64,000 bases of DNA from Siphonodentalium dalli (Eukaryota > Mollusca > Scaphopoda > Gadilida > Siphonodentaliidae), in assembly GCA_032622095.1 (NCBI GenBank), contig CP136065.1, positions 111,703,195-111,767,194 on the forward strand, given 5' to 3'. The notes below the pieces were generated by a model. That model saw only the letters and a list, made by a program, of their open reading frames with translations. It was not told the origin of the DNA and searched no databases. The translations under genes and the position numbers were made by a program. Of the stretch, positions 52,379-62,949 are shown piece after piece; positions within the stretch are counted from its first letter, which is position 1, and every line of letters starts with the position of its first letter.

Positions 52379-53317
52379 TGCTAACCCAATTTTCCCAAAA
52401 TTTAATGGAGTCCAAAATAAAGGTTTATGTTCACTTTTATTACTAATCACAGTAACCATACCCATGGATGCTACATTTTAAGAGTATAATTCATGGTAGA
52501 TTATGTTAGAAATTCAAAATGTGAAATTTATAGAAGTTTTTAAAATTTATTTTTTCGAACCCAAAATCAACAAACACAAAGGTCATATCTAAGAAAAAAA
52601 TATGGGTATGTGTACTGAACACCGTGAAGAATGATGAACAATAAAGATATACTCACATTTCTTCAGTTTTATTAAGATTTTTGGCTTGGAAGCAGTTGTC
52701 TACAAATGGTAGCTTTCATTGCTCAGCAAAGCTATTTGGGAACTGAATTTGATGGGTCAAGATAATGTTCACTCAAGTCTGTTGGGATTCATGGGGATTA
52801 TGACCAGCCAGTGCTGTAATTTATCCTGACTCAGGATGATTGGTGACCTAGTTTCTGGGCTATGGGGGTACACAAGATTGGGGATTAGACAATTCTTTTG
52901 TCAAGAGATTCACAACACACCACTGTCCACAGATATTAACATTTAACTTCCACCTCACTATAAGCGATGTCAGGTAACTTACTCAATGATTTGTAAACAA
53001 CTGGTTCTTAGTAATTTTATCAAAGAATGCTTGATAAATATGAATATTATTTTATTGTTCATCATTCTTCACAGTGTTCAGTAGACATTGCCATATTTTT
53101 TTCTTTGATATGGACTTTGTGTTTATTGATTTTGGGTTCGAAAAAATAGATTTTAAAAACCTCTATAAATTTCACATTTAGTATTTCTAACATATTCCAC
53201 CATTAATAATGCTCTTAAAATGTTGCATTCATGTGTTTGGTTACTGTGATTTACAAACAAAAGTGAACATAAACCTTTATTTTGACTCCATCAAATTTGG
53301 GGAAAATTGGGTTAGCA
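52379..53317. repeat. Long imperfect inverted repeat (267-bp arms)
   Basis: The left arm 52379-52645 is the reverse complement of the right arm 53051-53317, with scattered mismatches and no net length change. Matched landmarks include GCTAACCCAATTTTCC, GAACCCAAAATCAA and GAAGAATGATGAACAATAAA. The 405-bp middle is unrelated and non-coding. It could be a foldback-type element or an inverted duplication; a transcript through it would form a long double-stranded stem. Confidence 0.85.
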
Positions 53318-53703
53318 AAGTCCTTAAGAACTTATATACTTGAATATCATATCATCATACTTCCTTGTCAAATGAATTTAGTCTGTACATGCTCATTAGA
53401 ATATATTTTCTAAGGTGAAATACCTAAACATATTAATGCATATCTTTCTTAGTTGTTGGAAATAACCAGACTGATATGACTTTAACATTTAATCTGATTT
53501 ATCTTCTCAGTTTTGGGAGGGGTGGGAGGGGGTGGGTCTCAATAAGTGGAACAGGGGTGAGTTAATTAGGTAAAGCAGAGTTTGTTTTTTCAACCCTGTG
53601 TCTGCAATCTTTTCAAGGACCCCCCCCCTGGTTTCAGTGGAAGAACTAGTCCTATGGCTGCTACATATTGGAAAGAAACTTGACAGCTGGGCCAATCATT
53701 TTA
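53318..53703. other. No gene seen
   Basis: Contains a G-rich tract (GGGAGGGGTGGGAGGGGGTGG region, about 53514-53538) and a C9 run near 53620. The short minus frame 53507-53695 is low-complexity. Confidence 0.5.
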
Positions 53704-56700
53704 TGAATGAATGAGTTTATTGCTAGCCACGAATTGACATGGAACATGCAAACATATATACATATATACAAAAGCACAAAATATATCGATGCGCAGTAGG
53801 GAACATCAGCATAAATACACATGTATCTAATATACATTCAAGATATATATACTGGTAACTCAACACCGCTACTCACAATTGTGAGCAGATCTTGATAATG
53901 CACCGTCCATACTTCACACCCACATCGAAATTCAAAGGAAAATAAATTGAGTCCCTCTGTGCAAACAAAAGGATGTGGTTAAAGAGGCGCAATTGGGTAA
54001 TGTGTTTTGTCATATTAAAACACCCTTTTACTTAATTCTCTGAATGCTTTATTCAAGAAAATCGACACGGATTTCAGAAGGCTCACATTCTGTGTGGAGA
54101 GAAGTCTGTGAAACTTCCCCCTGTCTGGGATCTCCCAATGACATTTCGGGATATATTGTCTACGCAATTCATTGAAATAACTACACATAATCATAAGGTG
54201 ATATTCGTCGCCCAGGCCAGATTGACAAAGGGGACATACTCTTTGTTCTTTCTGTATCTTTTTCCATCGGCCACTTTCTATGGCTAATCGGTGATTAGAA
54301 GTTCTTATCTTCACGAGAGATTCACTCAAATGTGATGGTAGTTCGATCAAATACGTTTTCATTTCGAACGTGGGAGTTATACAGTTATACAAATTACCCC
54401 TGGATGTTGACATCATGTTACCATACCATTCTTGGTGAAACTGGTCGATCAAGATCTGCTTTAATTGTGCGCTGTCATGTTTAGAGAGTTGTAATTGTGC
54501 AATCCATTTGGAATTAGAACCAGTGTTTTGCAATATACTTTTTATGGATCTGACCCATCTAAGTTTGTGTTCATAACTGCTGTCGTTTTGATATAACGTG
54601 TAAGTAATATGGTACATATTTTTGGCCAATTCAGAACCCTCGTCAGATAATAATTTTGACCAGTAAGAAATAGCTCGACATTTGGCCTCTATTATAAGAG
54701 GATGCCTTCCTAACTCTCCATAAACCATGAAATTTGGCGTACTAGATTTCATGCCGAGTAAAATTTTGCAGAACTTGATATGCACGGCTTCAACCGTTTT
54801 CATTGACTCAAAAAACCATATTTCACTGCTGTATAATAAAATTGGTAGAACCATAGCATCAAACAGCTGTAGCATGAGGTCTACTGGGAACTTCATATTT
54901 CTGGTTTTGTTCAAGAGGGCATACATTGCTTTGGTCGCTACTCTACTGGTTCTTTTGACTGCCCTACAAAATCTGCCATTGTAAAAGAATTCTACACCTA
55001 GGTACATGAATTCTTTTACAATATCTATATGTATACCGTTATATACAAACACGGGTAAGCACTTGGGTTGTCTTTTACAAAATATCACAACTTTAGTTTT
55101 TTGCGTGTTTACTTGAAGACCCCAAGCGATTGCATAATCATGAAACGCTGAAAGTGCTCTGTGCATTGCAGCTTCGTCTTCAGTCAACAGAATGGTATCA
55201 TCAGCATAAAATAAACATAGAAGGCCTATATAATACTTTAGATTTGTATAGAATAATTCATCAAGGTATTTCAAATTGCCTATGGCACAATCATTAATAA
55301 ATTCCTGTAAATCGTTGATATATAACGAAAATAAAAACGGTGACATTAATTCACCCTGGAAAAGACCAATATGGCTCTCGAAATAATCTGATTTGGTCAT
55401 GCCAATCTTAACACAAGTTTTTATTTGGCTATACAATTCTTTAATCACTCTGAAAATTTTCCCATTGATACCATTTCTGATCATTTTCAAAAACAGTCCA
55501 TCGCGCCAAACTGTATCGAACGCTTTTCTAAAGTCAAAAAATGTGCAATATAATTTTTTCCCACTTGCGAGGTATATTTCCATCAAAATGTTTAGTATGA
55601 ACATATTATCGGTTGTAGAATATTTCCTCCTAAAACCACTCTGGTTATTACTAATGAGTTTAAATTTTTCAGAGAATATGGTCAGTCTATTGTTCAGTAT
55701 TGAAGTGAATAGTTTTGCCAGGCAACTCAAAAGAGTAATACCTCTGTATGATTCCGGATCAAGTCTCTCACCCTTTTTCTTGTAAATCGGATGTATGCTT
55801 CCAATAGCCCAGTCTTCTGGGAAATAGCCCGTATCTAATATCAAATTGAAGAAATGGAAATACACGTCGATCATCTCGTCCTCCGACGATTTGATATATT
55901 CATTATACAGTTGGTCTATACCGGGTGCTTTATTATTTTTCAGTCTGGATATAGCTGCTCTTATCTCGCCCCTTGTAATTTCAGCGTTAAGGTCACTGCC
56001 ATCCGACTCATCGTATATATCGTTAAATTCATTGTCGAGGTTAACATTGTCATTATTTCCTTCGTTTAGCGTTTTGAAATGCTCATAGAAGGAATTCATA
56101 TTCGAGCTAATAATGTCGCTTCCGTTATCCCTTCTTGGTTCATTAGTATGAACAAGATTGTTAAGTTTTTGCCAAAAATCTTTACTTGAAGTATTGCGCA
56201 AATTTCTGAGCTCGTTAATATTTGTTTTACGATCACAATTAATTTTTGTATCCATAGTTGTTCTATATACAACAGCTGATTCTTTTAAACGTACTTTATT
56301 GAGCTCAGTTTGACTTCGATTGTATTCGGACTTGCACCTATTGAAATTTATGCGTTTCTCTTTGCATTCGTCGTCAAACCACGTCTTATCAATTCGGTGA
56401 GTTTTATCCTTTTGTTTGCCACTTCGGCGCACACCACATGTCGCTCCAGCGGTGTCCAATAAAAGTGCAGTTATCTCCCTGCACACACTATTTATATCGC
56501 TGCGAGAAGCTTCTTTCATATCGAGAAGAGAAGTGATAATTTTATTCAGATTTATCTGGTCTATATTACCTGAATAAACTGATGCGTGTTCTGATTGCCA
56601 GCGCTTTGGTCTCGCGTTGGCTTTATCCCCTCCCTTGTCTTTCGAACTGTCATTTTCCTCATGCTGTTCGGGATCAGTGCTACGAGATTGTTTCAAATTC

Positions 56701-57235
56701 GAATTAAGTTCTATATGTAGCCCTTTGTGGATATCTGAGTTAATGGGCGAAAAATCTAATACCTTGAAATTTTGTAAACACGGGAAGACGCTTTTGCTTG
56801 CGATAGCATAATCTATGACTGACTTGTCGCGACAAGTGGCTCTGCCAATGCCTTTGTCGTTCCCATATCGCCCATTTAAAATCCTTATCTTACAAATCCC
56901 ACACAAATTTATTAACTTATGACCATAACTAGTTGGGTTGCCCTGATCCTCTGAACATCTAGATGGTACCTGCCAACTAGAGTCATTTACGGTGCATATA
57001 TCATCCAGAATAATTTCTGACATATTTCCATTTGTTGCATGTCGAATATCAACCCCGTCTAAATCTAGCGTATCGCTCAGACATTTAGTGCGTGCATTGA
57101 AATCACCAACTAGAAGAATTTTGTCTTTCTTCTGCAAATAGCTAAGTTCGCCAATCAATTTAGTATCCCAATCGTCGTCGGCGTATCTAGTGCCCGACGG
57201 CGGAATATATACAGCAGGAGTGAGGAGACCTCAGC
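53704..57235 (-). mobile_element. 5'-truncated non-LTR retrotransposon (APE-type)
   Basis: Minus strand, about 3.5 kb. The 5' edge is inside the endonuclease domain: an in-frame TGA lies near 57230 and the sequence beyond it is unrelated. The 3' UTR ends near 53704 with GCAATAAACTCATTCATTCAT, that is a polyadenylation-type AATAAA followed by short ATTC repeats, typical of CR1/jockey-like 3' tails. Truncation at the 5' end is the usual product of target-primed reverse transcription. Confidence 0.85.
54015..57221 (-). CDS. LINE endonuclease-reverse transcriptase, N-terminally truncated
   Basis: A single uninterrupted frame of more than 1047 residues. Numbering from the TTG at 57158, it has the C-terminal half of an APE-type endonuclease (GDFNAR at 18-23, DYAIAS, and SDIH near 140), a linker, then reverse transcriptase with FFDFRKAFDTV near 543 and the catalytic FYADDT near 650, a thumb/C-terminal region, and a zinc-knuckle-like CPLCQ...H....C near residue 980. 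The open frame continues upstream of 57158 (AVYIPPSGTRYADDDWD) to the TGA near 57230 without an ATG. The long intact frame implies recent insertion, but without the endonuclease N-terminus and a start codon it should not be autonomous. Clade: CR1/jockey-like by motif style; not certain. Confidence 0.85.
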   Translation of the reverse strand, partial: TPAVYIPPSGTRYADDDWDTKLIGELSYLQKKDKILLVGDFNARTKCLSDTLDLDGVDIRHATNGNMSEIILDDICTVNDSSWQVPSRCSEDQGNPTSYGHKLINLCGICKIRILNGRYGNDKGIGRATCRDKSVIDYAIASKSVFPCLQNFKVLDFSPINSDIHKGLHIELNSNLKQSRSTDPEQHEENDSSKDKGGDKANARPKRWQSEHASVYSGNIDQINLNKIITSLLDMKEASRSDINSVCREITALLLDTAGATCGVRRSGKQKDKTHRIDKTWFDDECKEKRINFNRCKSEYNRSQTELNKVRLKESAVVYRTTMDTKINCDRKTNINELRNLRNTSSKDFWQKLNNLVHTNEPRRDNGSDIISSNMNSFYEHFKTLNEGNNDNVNLDNEFNDIYDESDGSDLNAEITRGEIRAAISRLKNNKAPGIDQLYNEYIKSSEDEMIDVYFHFFNLILDTGYFPEDWAIGSIHPIYKKKGERLDPESYRGITLLSCLAKLFTSILNNRLTIFSEKFKLISNNQSGFRRKYSTTDNMFILNILMEIYLASGKKLYCTFFDFRKAFDTVWRDGLFLKMIRNGINGKIFRVIKELYSQIKTCVKIGMTKSDYFESHIGLFQGELMSPFLFSLYINDLQEFINDCAIGNLKYLDELFYTNLKYYIGLLCLFYADDTILLTEDEAAMHRALSAFHDYAIAWGLQVNTQKTKVVIFCKRQPKCLPVFVYNGIHIDIVKEFMYLGVEFFYNGRFCRAVKRTSRVATKAMYALLNKTRNMKFPVDLMLQLFDAMVLPILLYSSEIWFFESMKTVEAVHIKFCKILLGMKSSTPNFMVYGELGRHPLIIEAKCRAISYWSKLLSDEGSELAKNMYHITYTLYQNDSSYEHKLRWVRSIKSILQNTGSNSKWIAQLQLSKHDSAQLKQILIDQFHQEWYGNMMSTSRGNLYNCITPTFEMKTYLIELPSHLSESLVKIRTSNHRLAIESGRWKKIQKEQRVCPLCQSGLGDEYHLMIMCSYFNELRRQYIPKCHWEIPDRGKFHRLLSTQNVSLLKSVSIFLNKAFRELSKRVF

Positions 57236-57417
57236 TGGAAAAACATTTGTCAACAAATTTACAAAAAACAGCACACTGGCACATGAGATAACTGTAAAAC
57301 ACTTTGTATGTGTCAAACTGACCATGAAACTTGAAGACTTGCATCCTGTCTAAATTTTCAAATAATTATCAAACTTTCTATTCTTTCACTAAGTAAGGGT
57401 TAGAGAACAAGAATTAG
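57236..57417. other. Short non-coding stretch between two LINEs
   Basis: AT-rich sequence with no similarity to either neighbouring element that I can see; presumably host DNA. Confidence 0.4.
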
Positions 57418-58760
57418 TGTAAACATATTTTTATTTCCAAATCCAACATAATATACAGATGATACAAATATGAAAAATAGAAGAGATAATGTATGGAAAT
57501 GAGGATCAGACAACAAGCCCGAGGGCTTATATGAAGTCTTCTCCTCTTTGGCGACATGCCCCTTCCCCAATAAGTGAGGGAGGGGTATCGATCAGACGGG
57601 AAAGGATTGTAACAATGTTTTTAGGAGAAGTGGAGATATATAACTAAGTTTGAGTTATGGATGGAAACTGGGAGAAGATAGTGTTATGGATAGCAAGAGG
57701 CAGGGAATGAGAGAGAGTGATACCTAATTATGTTGTCGAATATGTTGCCAAGAACACCAGGGGAATCAACAAGATCAGGGTTGCTAGTCATGAGCAAGTC
57801 GAGAATAGATGAGGAATTTTCAGTAAATTGCGTTTTATCAGTGACCTGAGTTGGGTCAGACCTCGTTCGCTACATATGCCGTTTATTTTACCATTACTAT
57901 TATGTACATAGTTTTCATTGAAATCTCCACCTATTATGACATCCAGGTCGCTATCGCACGCAAGGGAAATGTTATCATTAATTTTTGTTCACAGGCTTGC
58001 GGGGGAGTTGGGAGGGTGATAAAAACATCCTACAAGACAACGTTTTTTGTTAATTGTAACCTCTATCCAGATAGTTTCTATTTCGTCACTGTCAAGATCA
58101 TCGCGTATTTTGAATGGTATAGTGTCGCGAACGTAAATACACATACCCCTCCTGTTCTGCCATCTTTCCTGTCTTTGCGGGCAGGATCGTGGTAGCCAGG
58201 AAGATGGATTTCTGAATCCGGGATAGAATGATCGAGTCATGATTCTGTTAATAGACATATGTCGTACTCGCCACTTGATGTTTCGGCCGCAAGTATATCT
58301 AATTTATTTCTGATACTCTGTGTATTCAGTACAAGTACCGAGTGACTGTGTTGTTCGGTTGAAGGGCCTGGGTTAGTCTCGACGTCTCCTGCCAGGACCA
58401 AAAGAGCCTTAAATTTGCTAAAATTATCGCTAATACTGTTAGAATTGCCACGCATGTGAAGAGGAATACAGTTGTGTGTGACATCGCAAGTTTAGTGTTC
58501 AGTTTCGTATTTTCATCATCGGAATTTGGAGCATTAGATAGTTTCTTGCCTGCCATGTTATGTTTGAGAGCACGGAATTGTTCTACCGGGAAGAAAATGA
58601 AAACCAACAGTGTCAATGTTAAGGCAGTTATAAGATCCAGTCCACGCATGATATAAAACAAGCATGTTTTTGATTGTTTCACACAGAGACGCCCCCTCCC
58701 TGACAGCAAGATTGTGAAATGCACCGATTCTTGCCCAATGTAACATTATGTCACCCATTA
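57418..58760 (-). mobile_element. Internally deleted CR1-like LINE
   Basis: Minus strand. The 5' part (58760 down to about 57720) holds a leader, an N-terminal reading region with a 2A motif, and the N-terminal two thirds of an APE-type endonuclease. It is joined directly to a 3' UTR (about 57700-57418) with AATAAA at 57429-57434 and a hairpin segment near 57505-57550 shared with the LINE at 48275-50520. The rest of the endonuclease and the whole reverse transcriptase are missing. Internal deletion that keeps both ends is unusual for a LINE. The exact 5' end is uncertain. Confidence 0.7.
57725..58560 (-). pseudogene. LINE ORF2 start: 2A-like motif plus broken endonuclease domain
   Basis: The frame at 58237-58455 contains LLVLAGDVETNPGP, a match to the 2A consensus D-V/I-E-x-N-P-G-P, about 25 residues before endonuclease motif VLNTQSIRNKLD. 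It then hits a TGA where most relatives have Trp (after DICLLTES). Endonuclease sequence continues (RTGGVCVYVRDTIPFKIR), shifts frame, reads ETIWIEVTINKKRCLVGCFYHPP, meets another stop, and resumes with VIIGGDFNENYV and SSILDLLMTSNPDLVDSPG before ending in 3' UTR. An overlapping frame (58326-58560) starting MAGKKLSNAPNSDDE has a hydrophobic segment TTVFLFTCVAILTVLAIIL and may be the original N-terminus, separated by a frameshift. 2A in LINE ORFs is known from sea urchin CR1-like elements. Confidence 0.75.
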
Positions 58761-59015
58761 TCAAAAGTCATGTCAAAATCATGAGAGCAGTTCTGCTTTG
58801 GGCATCCTCGGTGCGCAGTAACAAACATATAAATAGAGCATACTCTGGCAACATATAGAACTGTATACGTATCAGTGGTGTACTTTAAATTTGTTTTCAA
58901 GCCAGTCTGTTTGCCAGGTTGGGGTGAGTAGGTAGGGGAAAGAGAACAGAGTAGAACAGAAGGGCAGTTGAGTATAGTGAATGAGAGTATGAGATAGCAA
59001 TAGTGAGTAGCAATA

Positions 59016-59465
59016 GGTTACACTGGTGTAAATAGGGTTCGGTGTGACATCTAGCGGATGCAGGAGGAATATATAGGAGAGAATAAAATAGGCACTGGGC
59101 CCTGATTGGTCAATAACCTTGTGTGCTTTTCGCATAAAAAAATCATCACACCTCTTCCCTATGATTTACCATAGGTAAAATAACCATTGGCACAGGAATT
59201 AACCCTTTGTAGTGAAGTTTGAATTTTTTGGTGTGGTCTAAAATATGACAGTATTTTTTTATGCGGTTCTGACACTAGGTACGAAAACACAAGATTTAAA
59301 GGCGAATTCCTTGCTAGACAGATATGATTTTTTTGTGTAAAAAGTTTCCCAAAATGTCAATTCTTCAGATTTAAAGAAAATTTTGGACCCAACATTTATA
59401 TTGCCAACAGTAATGCTAAAACGTTAGCACTGAGGCCTATGGAAAACATTTACACCAGTGTAACC
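59016..59465. mobile_element. MITE with perfect 18-bp inverted repeats and TA target site
   Basis: 450 bp. GGTTACACTGGTGTAAAT (59016-59033) and its exact complement (59448-59465), flanked by TA on both sides (59014-59015 and 59466-59467), as for Tc1/mariner-type elements. No transposase. Confidence 0.85.
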
Positions 59466-60130
59466 TAAAGGGGAAAAATTAGCTTTTTGGCATTTTTGAT
59501 TTCTGGGAGTCACTTTAAAGCATTTTAATACATTTTTTCAGAGCCTGGTCTTTCAGTCCAATGAATATCTCATGTATGGTGCGGCTATTCTTGCTGCTGA
59601 TGTCTTCTTTCACTTACATCAGGCAAAAAAATAATATGATTTTTCATAAAAGATGCCAATTTTTCAAGGTATTTTCAATTTTTTTGAAGGTGGTAATAGT
59701 CACATGATAATGCAAATGACCCATAACATGAGCATATCAATGACACACATATCAATTGTTATAAGAAGCTAATATAACAAGTATTTTGGATTTTATAGCC
59801 AGTGATATACACATATATATCATAAAAGTGTGTCATTTCCACTGGTGGGTATGGCCATTTGAAGGTTAATAGCACTAAAACTTGGACACATTTAAGAAAA
59901 TGCTTCAGCAATTCAAAGAGAGCATATCTTTATTCAACTAATTCAATATACACCCACATCCAGTTATCTTGGATCACCCTTGCAGACCTGAAAATGTCAT
60001 ATTTTAGTCTTCCTGGCACTGATAAAGTCATGCGCTTGATGCTCAGCTTATCAGATCTGGACTCAATGACCTCACATCACCAGAAGTTCTCTCATGGAAA
60101 TAATCTTGTAGTCTTCCATAGCTGATCTAA
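59466..60130. other. Stretch between two MITE copies, no gene called
   Basis: AT-rich. An 88-residue + frame at 59859-60125 has no features I recognise and ends at the edge of the second repeat copy. Confidence 0.5.
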
Positions 60131-60542
60131 GGATGCGGGGAGGAATATATAGGAGAGAATAAAGTAGACACTGGGCCCTGATTGGTCAATAGCCCTGTGT
60201 GTTTTTCGCATAAAAAAATCATCACACCTCTTCCCTATGATTTACCATAGGTAAAATAACCATTGGCACAGGAATTAACCCTTTGTAGTGAAATTTGAAT
60301 TTTTTGGTGTGGTCTAAAATATGACAGTATTTTTTTATGCGATTCTGACACTAGTTATGAAAACACAAGATTTAAAGGCGAATTCCCTGCTAGACAGACA
60401 TGATTTTTTTGTGTAAAAAAATTCCCAAAATGTCAATTTTTCAGATTTAAAGAACATTTTGGACCCAACATTTATATTTCCAACAGTATACGCTAAAATG
60501 TTAGCACTGAGGCCTATGGAAAACATTTACACCAGTGTAACC
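60131..60542. repeat. Second copy of the MITE, left end missing
   Basis: Direct repeat of 59056-59465 in the same orientation with scattered substitutions. It ends with the same ATTTACACCAGTGTAACC but lacks the first 40 bp, including the left inverted repeat, and has no TA at its right edge. Confidence 0.85.
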
Positions 60543-61919
60543 AATAGAATCAATCGAGTCTTCTAAAAATAATTTTAAGTTCATATGGTAAAACATGTGG
60601 TTCTGGTCAGGTGAGGTTCCCTGATCCTAAATTTTATTTTCACCTGTGGCTTCCCTTGGAACTGAACCTGGTAAAAACCCCCCTCCCCTCAAAAACCCAA
60701 CCCCCTGTGCAGTGTGATTGTATATCAGTCATGATAAATATTGAAGGTCGATGAATTAATATGAGATGTCTAGATCTCAAAATTCATTGAGGAAAATACA
60801 ATATAGACATCAGTGCCCTTTCCTCTTTATTTAGCCAATTAGCACCTCACCTCTGCTAAAGTCACATACAGTCACCTGAGAAGTTCCCCTCCAACCATAT
60901 ATTGTAGACAGCTGTTTTGTCTTCAAGTAACACAAGCTGACCTCCAATATAATTCAGACACTTTGACAACACCCCATTCATTGTATCCTGGCTATCCTCC
61001 CATTCAACAATGATGTGTGCAGCCAGCCATTAAATCCAATCCAGGCTGTTTCAAGTGGATTTCTTCAAATTACTAACAGTACAACCCACCTGTATGGTAA
61101 TGCCTATTATGCATCCAACTGGAGGACACAAACAATTATTCTGGAAAACAGTAAAAACTGTGCAAAACTAGGTGAATCTCCTTTCTAGTTTTCATTGATA
61201 GATGTTCAATTATTTTTGTTTCCATTCAGAACGAAAATAAAACGGTTTGATAATTGCATTTGTGACATTCTGAGCAGCTTTTTCTCAAACATTATATATA
61301 CGTGATGAACCTCCTGTTTTTGGGCGATATGGTGAAGCATCCAAAATCACATTTTCTGTCAAACTTTTATTTTTTCTCACCATCAACCACCCACATCCCC
61401 ACACATATATATATTATTTTTAATCACTTTAGTTCAATTAAAATAAGCAACAAATGTTCCCAGGCCCCTGTGCCCCCCCCCCCTCCTGTGCTCCAAACAG
61501 AAACCATCTAGCCATGATGATACCTTCTTTCACATGGATTTTATTGCTATGGAATATGTTTTTTTGTGAAAATTAATTCATCTGAGCAATTAAACTGATA
61601 TTGGTGAGTAGAGTGAATTTTATAGTGGTTGGATTTTCCAATTTTGCTGTACTATGCCAACAAAAGGGACACCTTTGTGCCGTGACATGTGACCACACAT
61701 CTCATGTTGAAGGTTGGTTTGATAGCTCGTTGATCATATTATGTATGCTTTTGATCATACTTCGCACCATCATTGGACCATTTGCATTAGAAAGTTTACC
61801 AAAATCATTATGAAAGGGGGGGGGGGGCAGATAGATAAACCAGGTAAATTCAAGGGTTAAGGTGAGAAATATTCATGCGAGGGGAGGGGGTAGGGAGTGA
61901 GTACCTAAGTACCTAAGTA
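60543..61919. other. No gene seen
   Basis: AT-rich with C-runs near 60680 and 61475 and a G11 run near 61817. Short + frames (61302-61511, 61601-61813) show no conserved features. Confidence 0.5.
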
Positions 61920-62100
61920 CTCGACTAATATTACTCAAATTTCAGCACACCAATCATACAATTTCAGAAAACACAACACTCGAACTACACACAAATGTAA
62001 ATATTTACTCGTCTATTCGGGATTAATTTTCAAAGATAAACTATATAAACGGCAATCATTCTGTTCTGTGAGATGGAGTCATTGCATATAATTAATTTAA
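61920..62100 (+). repeat. Sequence homologous to the histone spacer
   Basis: Aligns in order with spacer 2240-2410: TTACT.AAAT.TCA, GAACTAC.C.CAA.TGTAAATATTTACT, ATTCGGG, GATAAACTA, GAGTCA.TGCAT.TAATTA. Several indels and many substitutions separate them. Either a dispersed repeat that also sits in the histone spacer or a displaced, decayed piece of a histone unit. Confidence 0.65.
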
Positions 62101-62110
62101 AGGGGGTGTT

Positions 62111-62949
62111 TCAGGATTACCAGATGTTGTTCATTTCATCTGAACATATGAATTAAATTACCTGGATGTGTGTTATGAATAGAACTAAAGGTGCTCAGCA
62201 TATTCCAGTGTTTCTCGATTGATTCAGATTCTAGAAACTTGAGCAAATAGTTGAGTCACCTAACAATAATGGTTGAGTTTGTAGACACATCTTACTGGGG
62301 TCCTGCAATATTTGATGTTCATTTGTTATTAAATTCAAATTTGGTTAGAAAATATTGTTCAAAAACGATAAAATAATATCCCAATGTAAAGGATATATAG
62401 GCTTCCGTAATGGTTCTTTCTGTGGTTCTTCATTAATATCTCGACTAACAGTCACCCAGAGTTGATGTTGATACCGATAACAAATGGAAACCGATTGTAC
62501 AATATGTGAATTGTGAACTAATTAGCTTGAACTCCATATAATATCTGAACTATAAAGTAAAAATCCAGCTATAGGCGTCAACCCGCATCCCGGTGACAGT
62601 CAATTTGAACTGTTATAATCGCATTATTTAGCAACTGCTTTTAACCAGATTATAGCAACAGGTTTCTGATTAGATAACTGAATGCTTATTTAACACATTG
62701 AGTGAACAATGGTGACTACACAGAGATTACAGCACTGACATTTTGTTTTTACATCAATAATTGCGCTGAATTGGAATTTTTACGACCCCAGTCCAAACTA
62801 AACACTAATTAGTTAAACGTACATGATGGTAGTGTATTGTCACCAATACAGTTATAATCAACCTGTCACAATGAATGAGCAGTCACAAAAACGGCCACTC
62901 AGAGTTGCTGAATGTATAAAACAGACATTTAAACTTATAAAGGATCCCA
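62111..62949. other. No gene seen; TATA box just before the next element
   Basis: Non-coding AT-rich DNA. TATAAAA at 62915-62921 lies 29-35 bp before the start of the retroelement at 62950. A 68-residue + frame at 62823-63029 crosses into the element and is not convincing. Confidence 0.5.
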
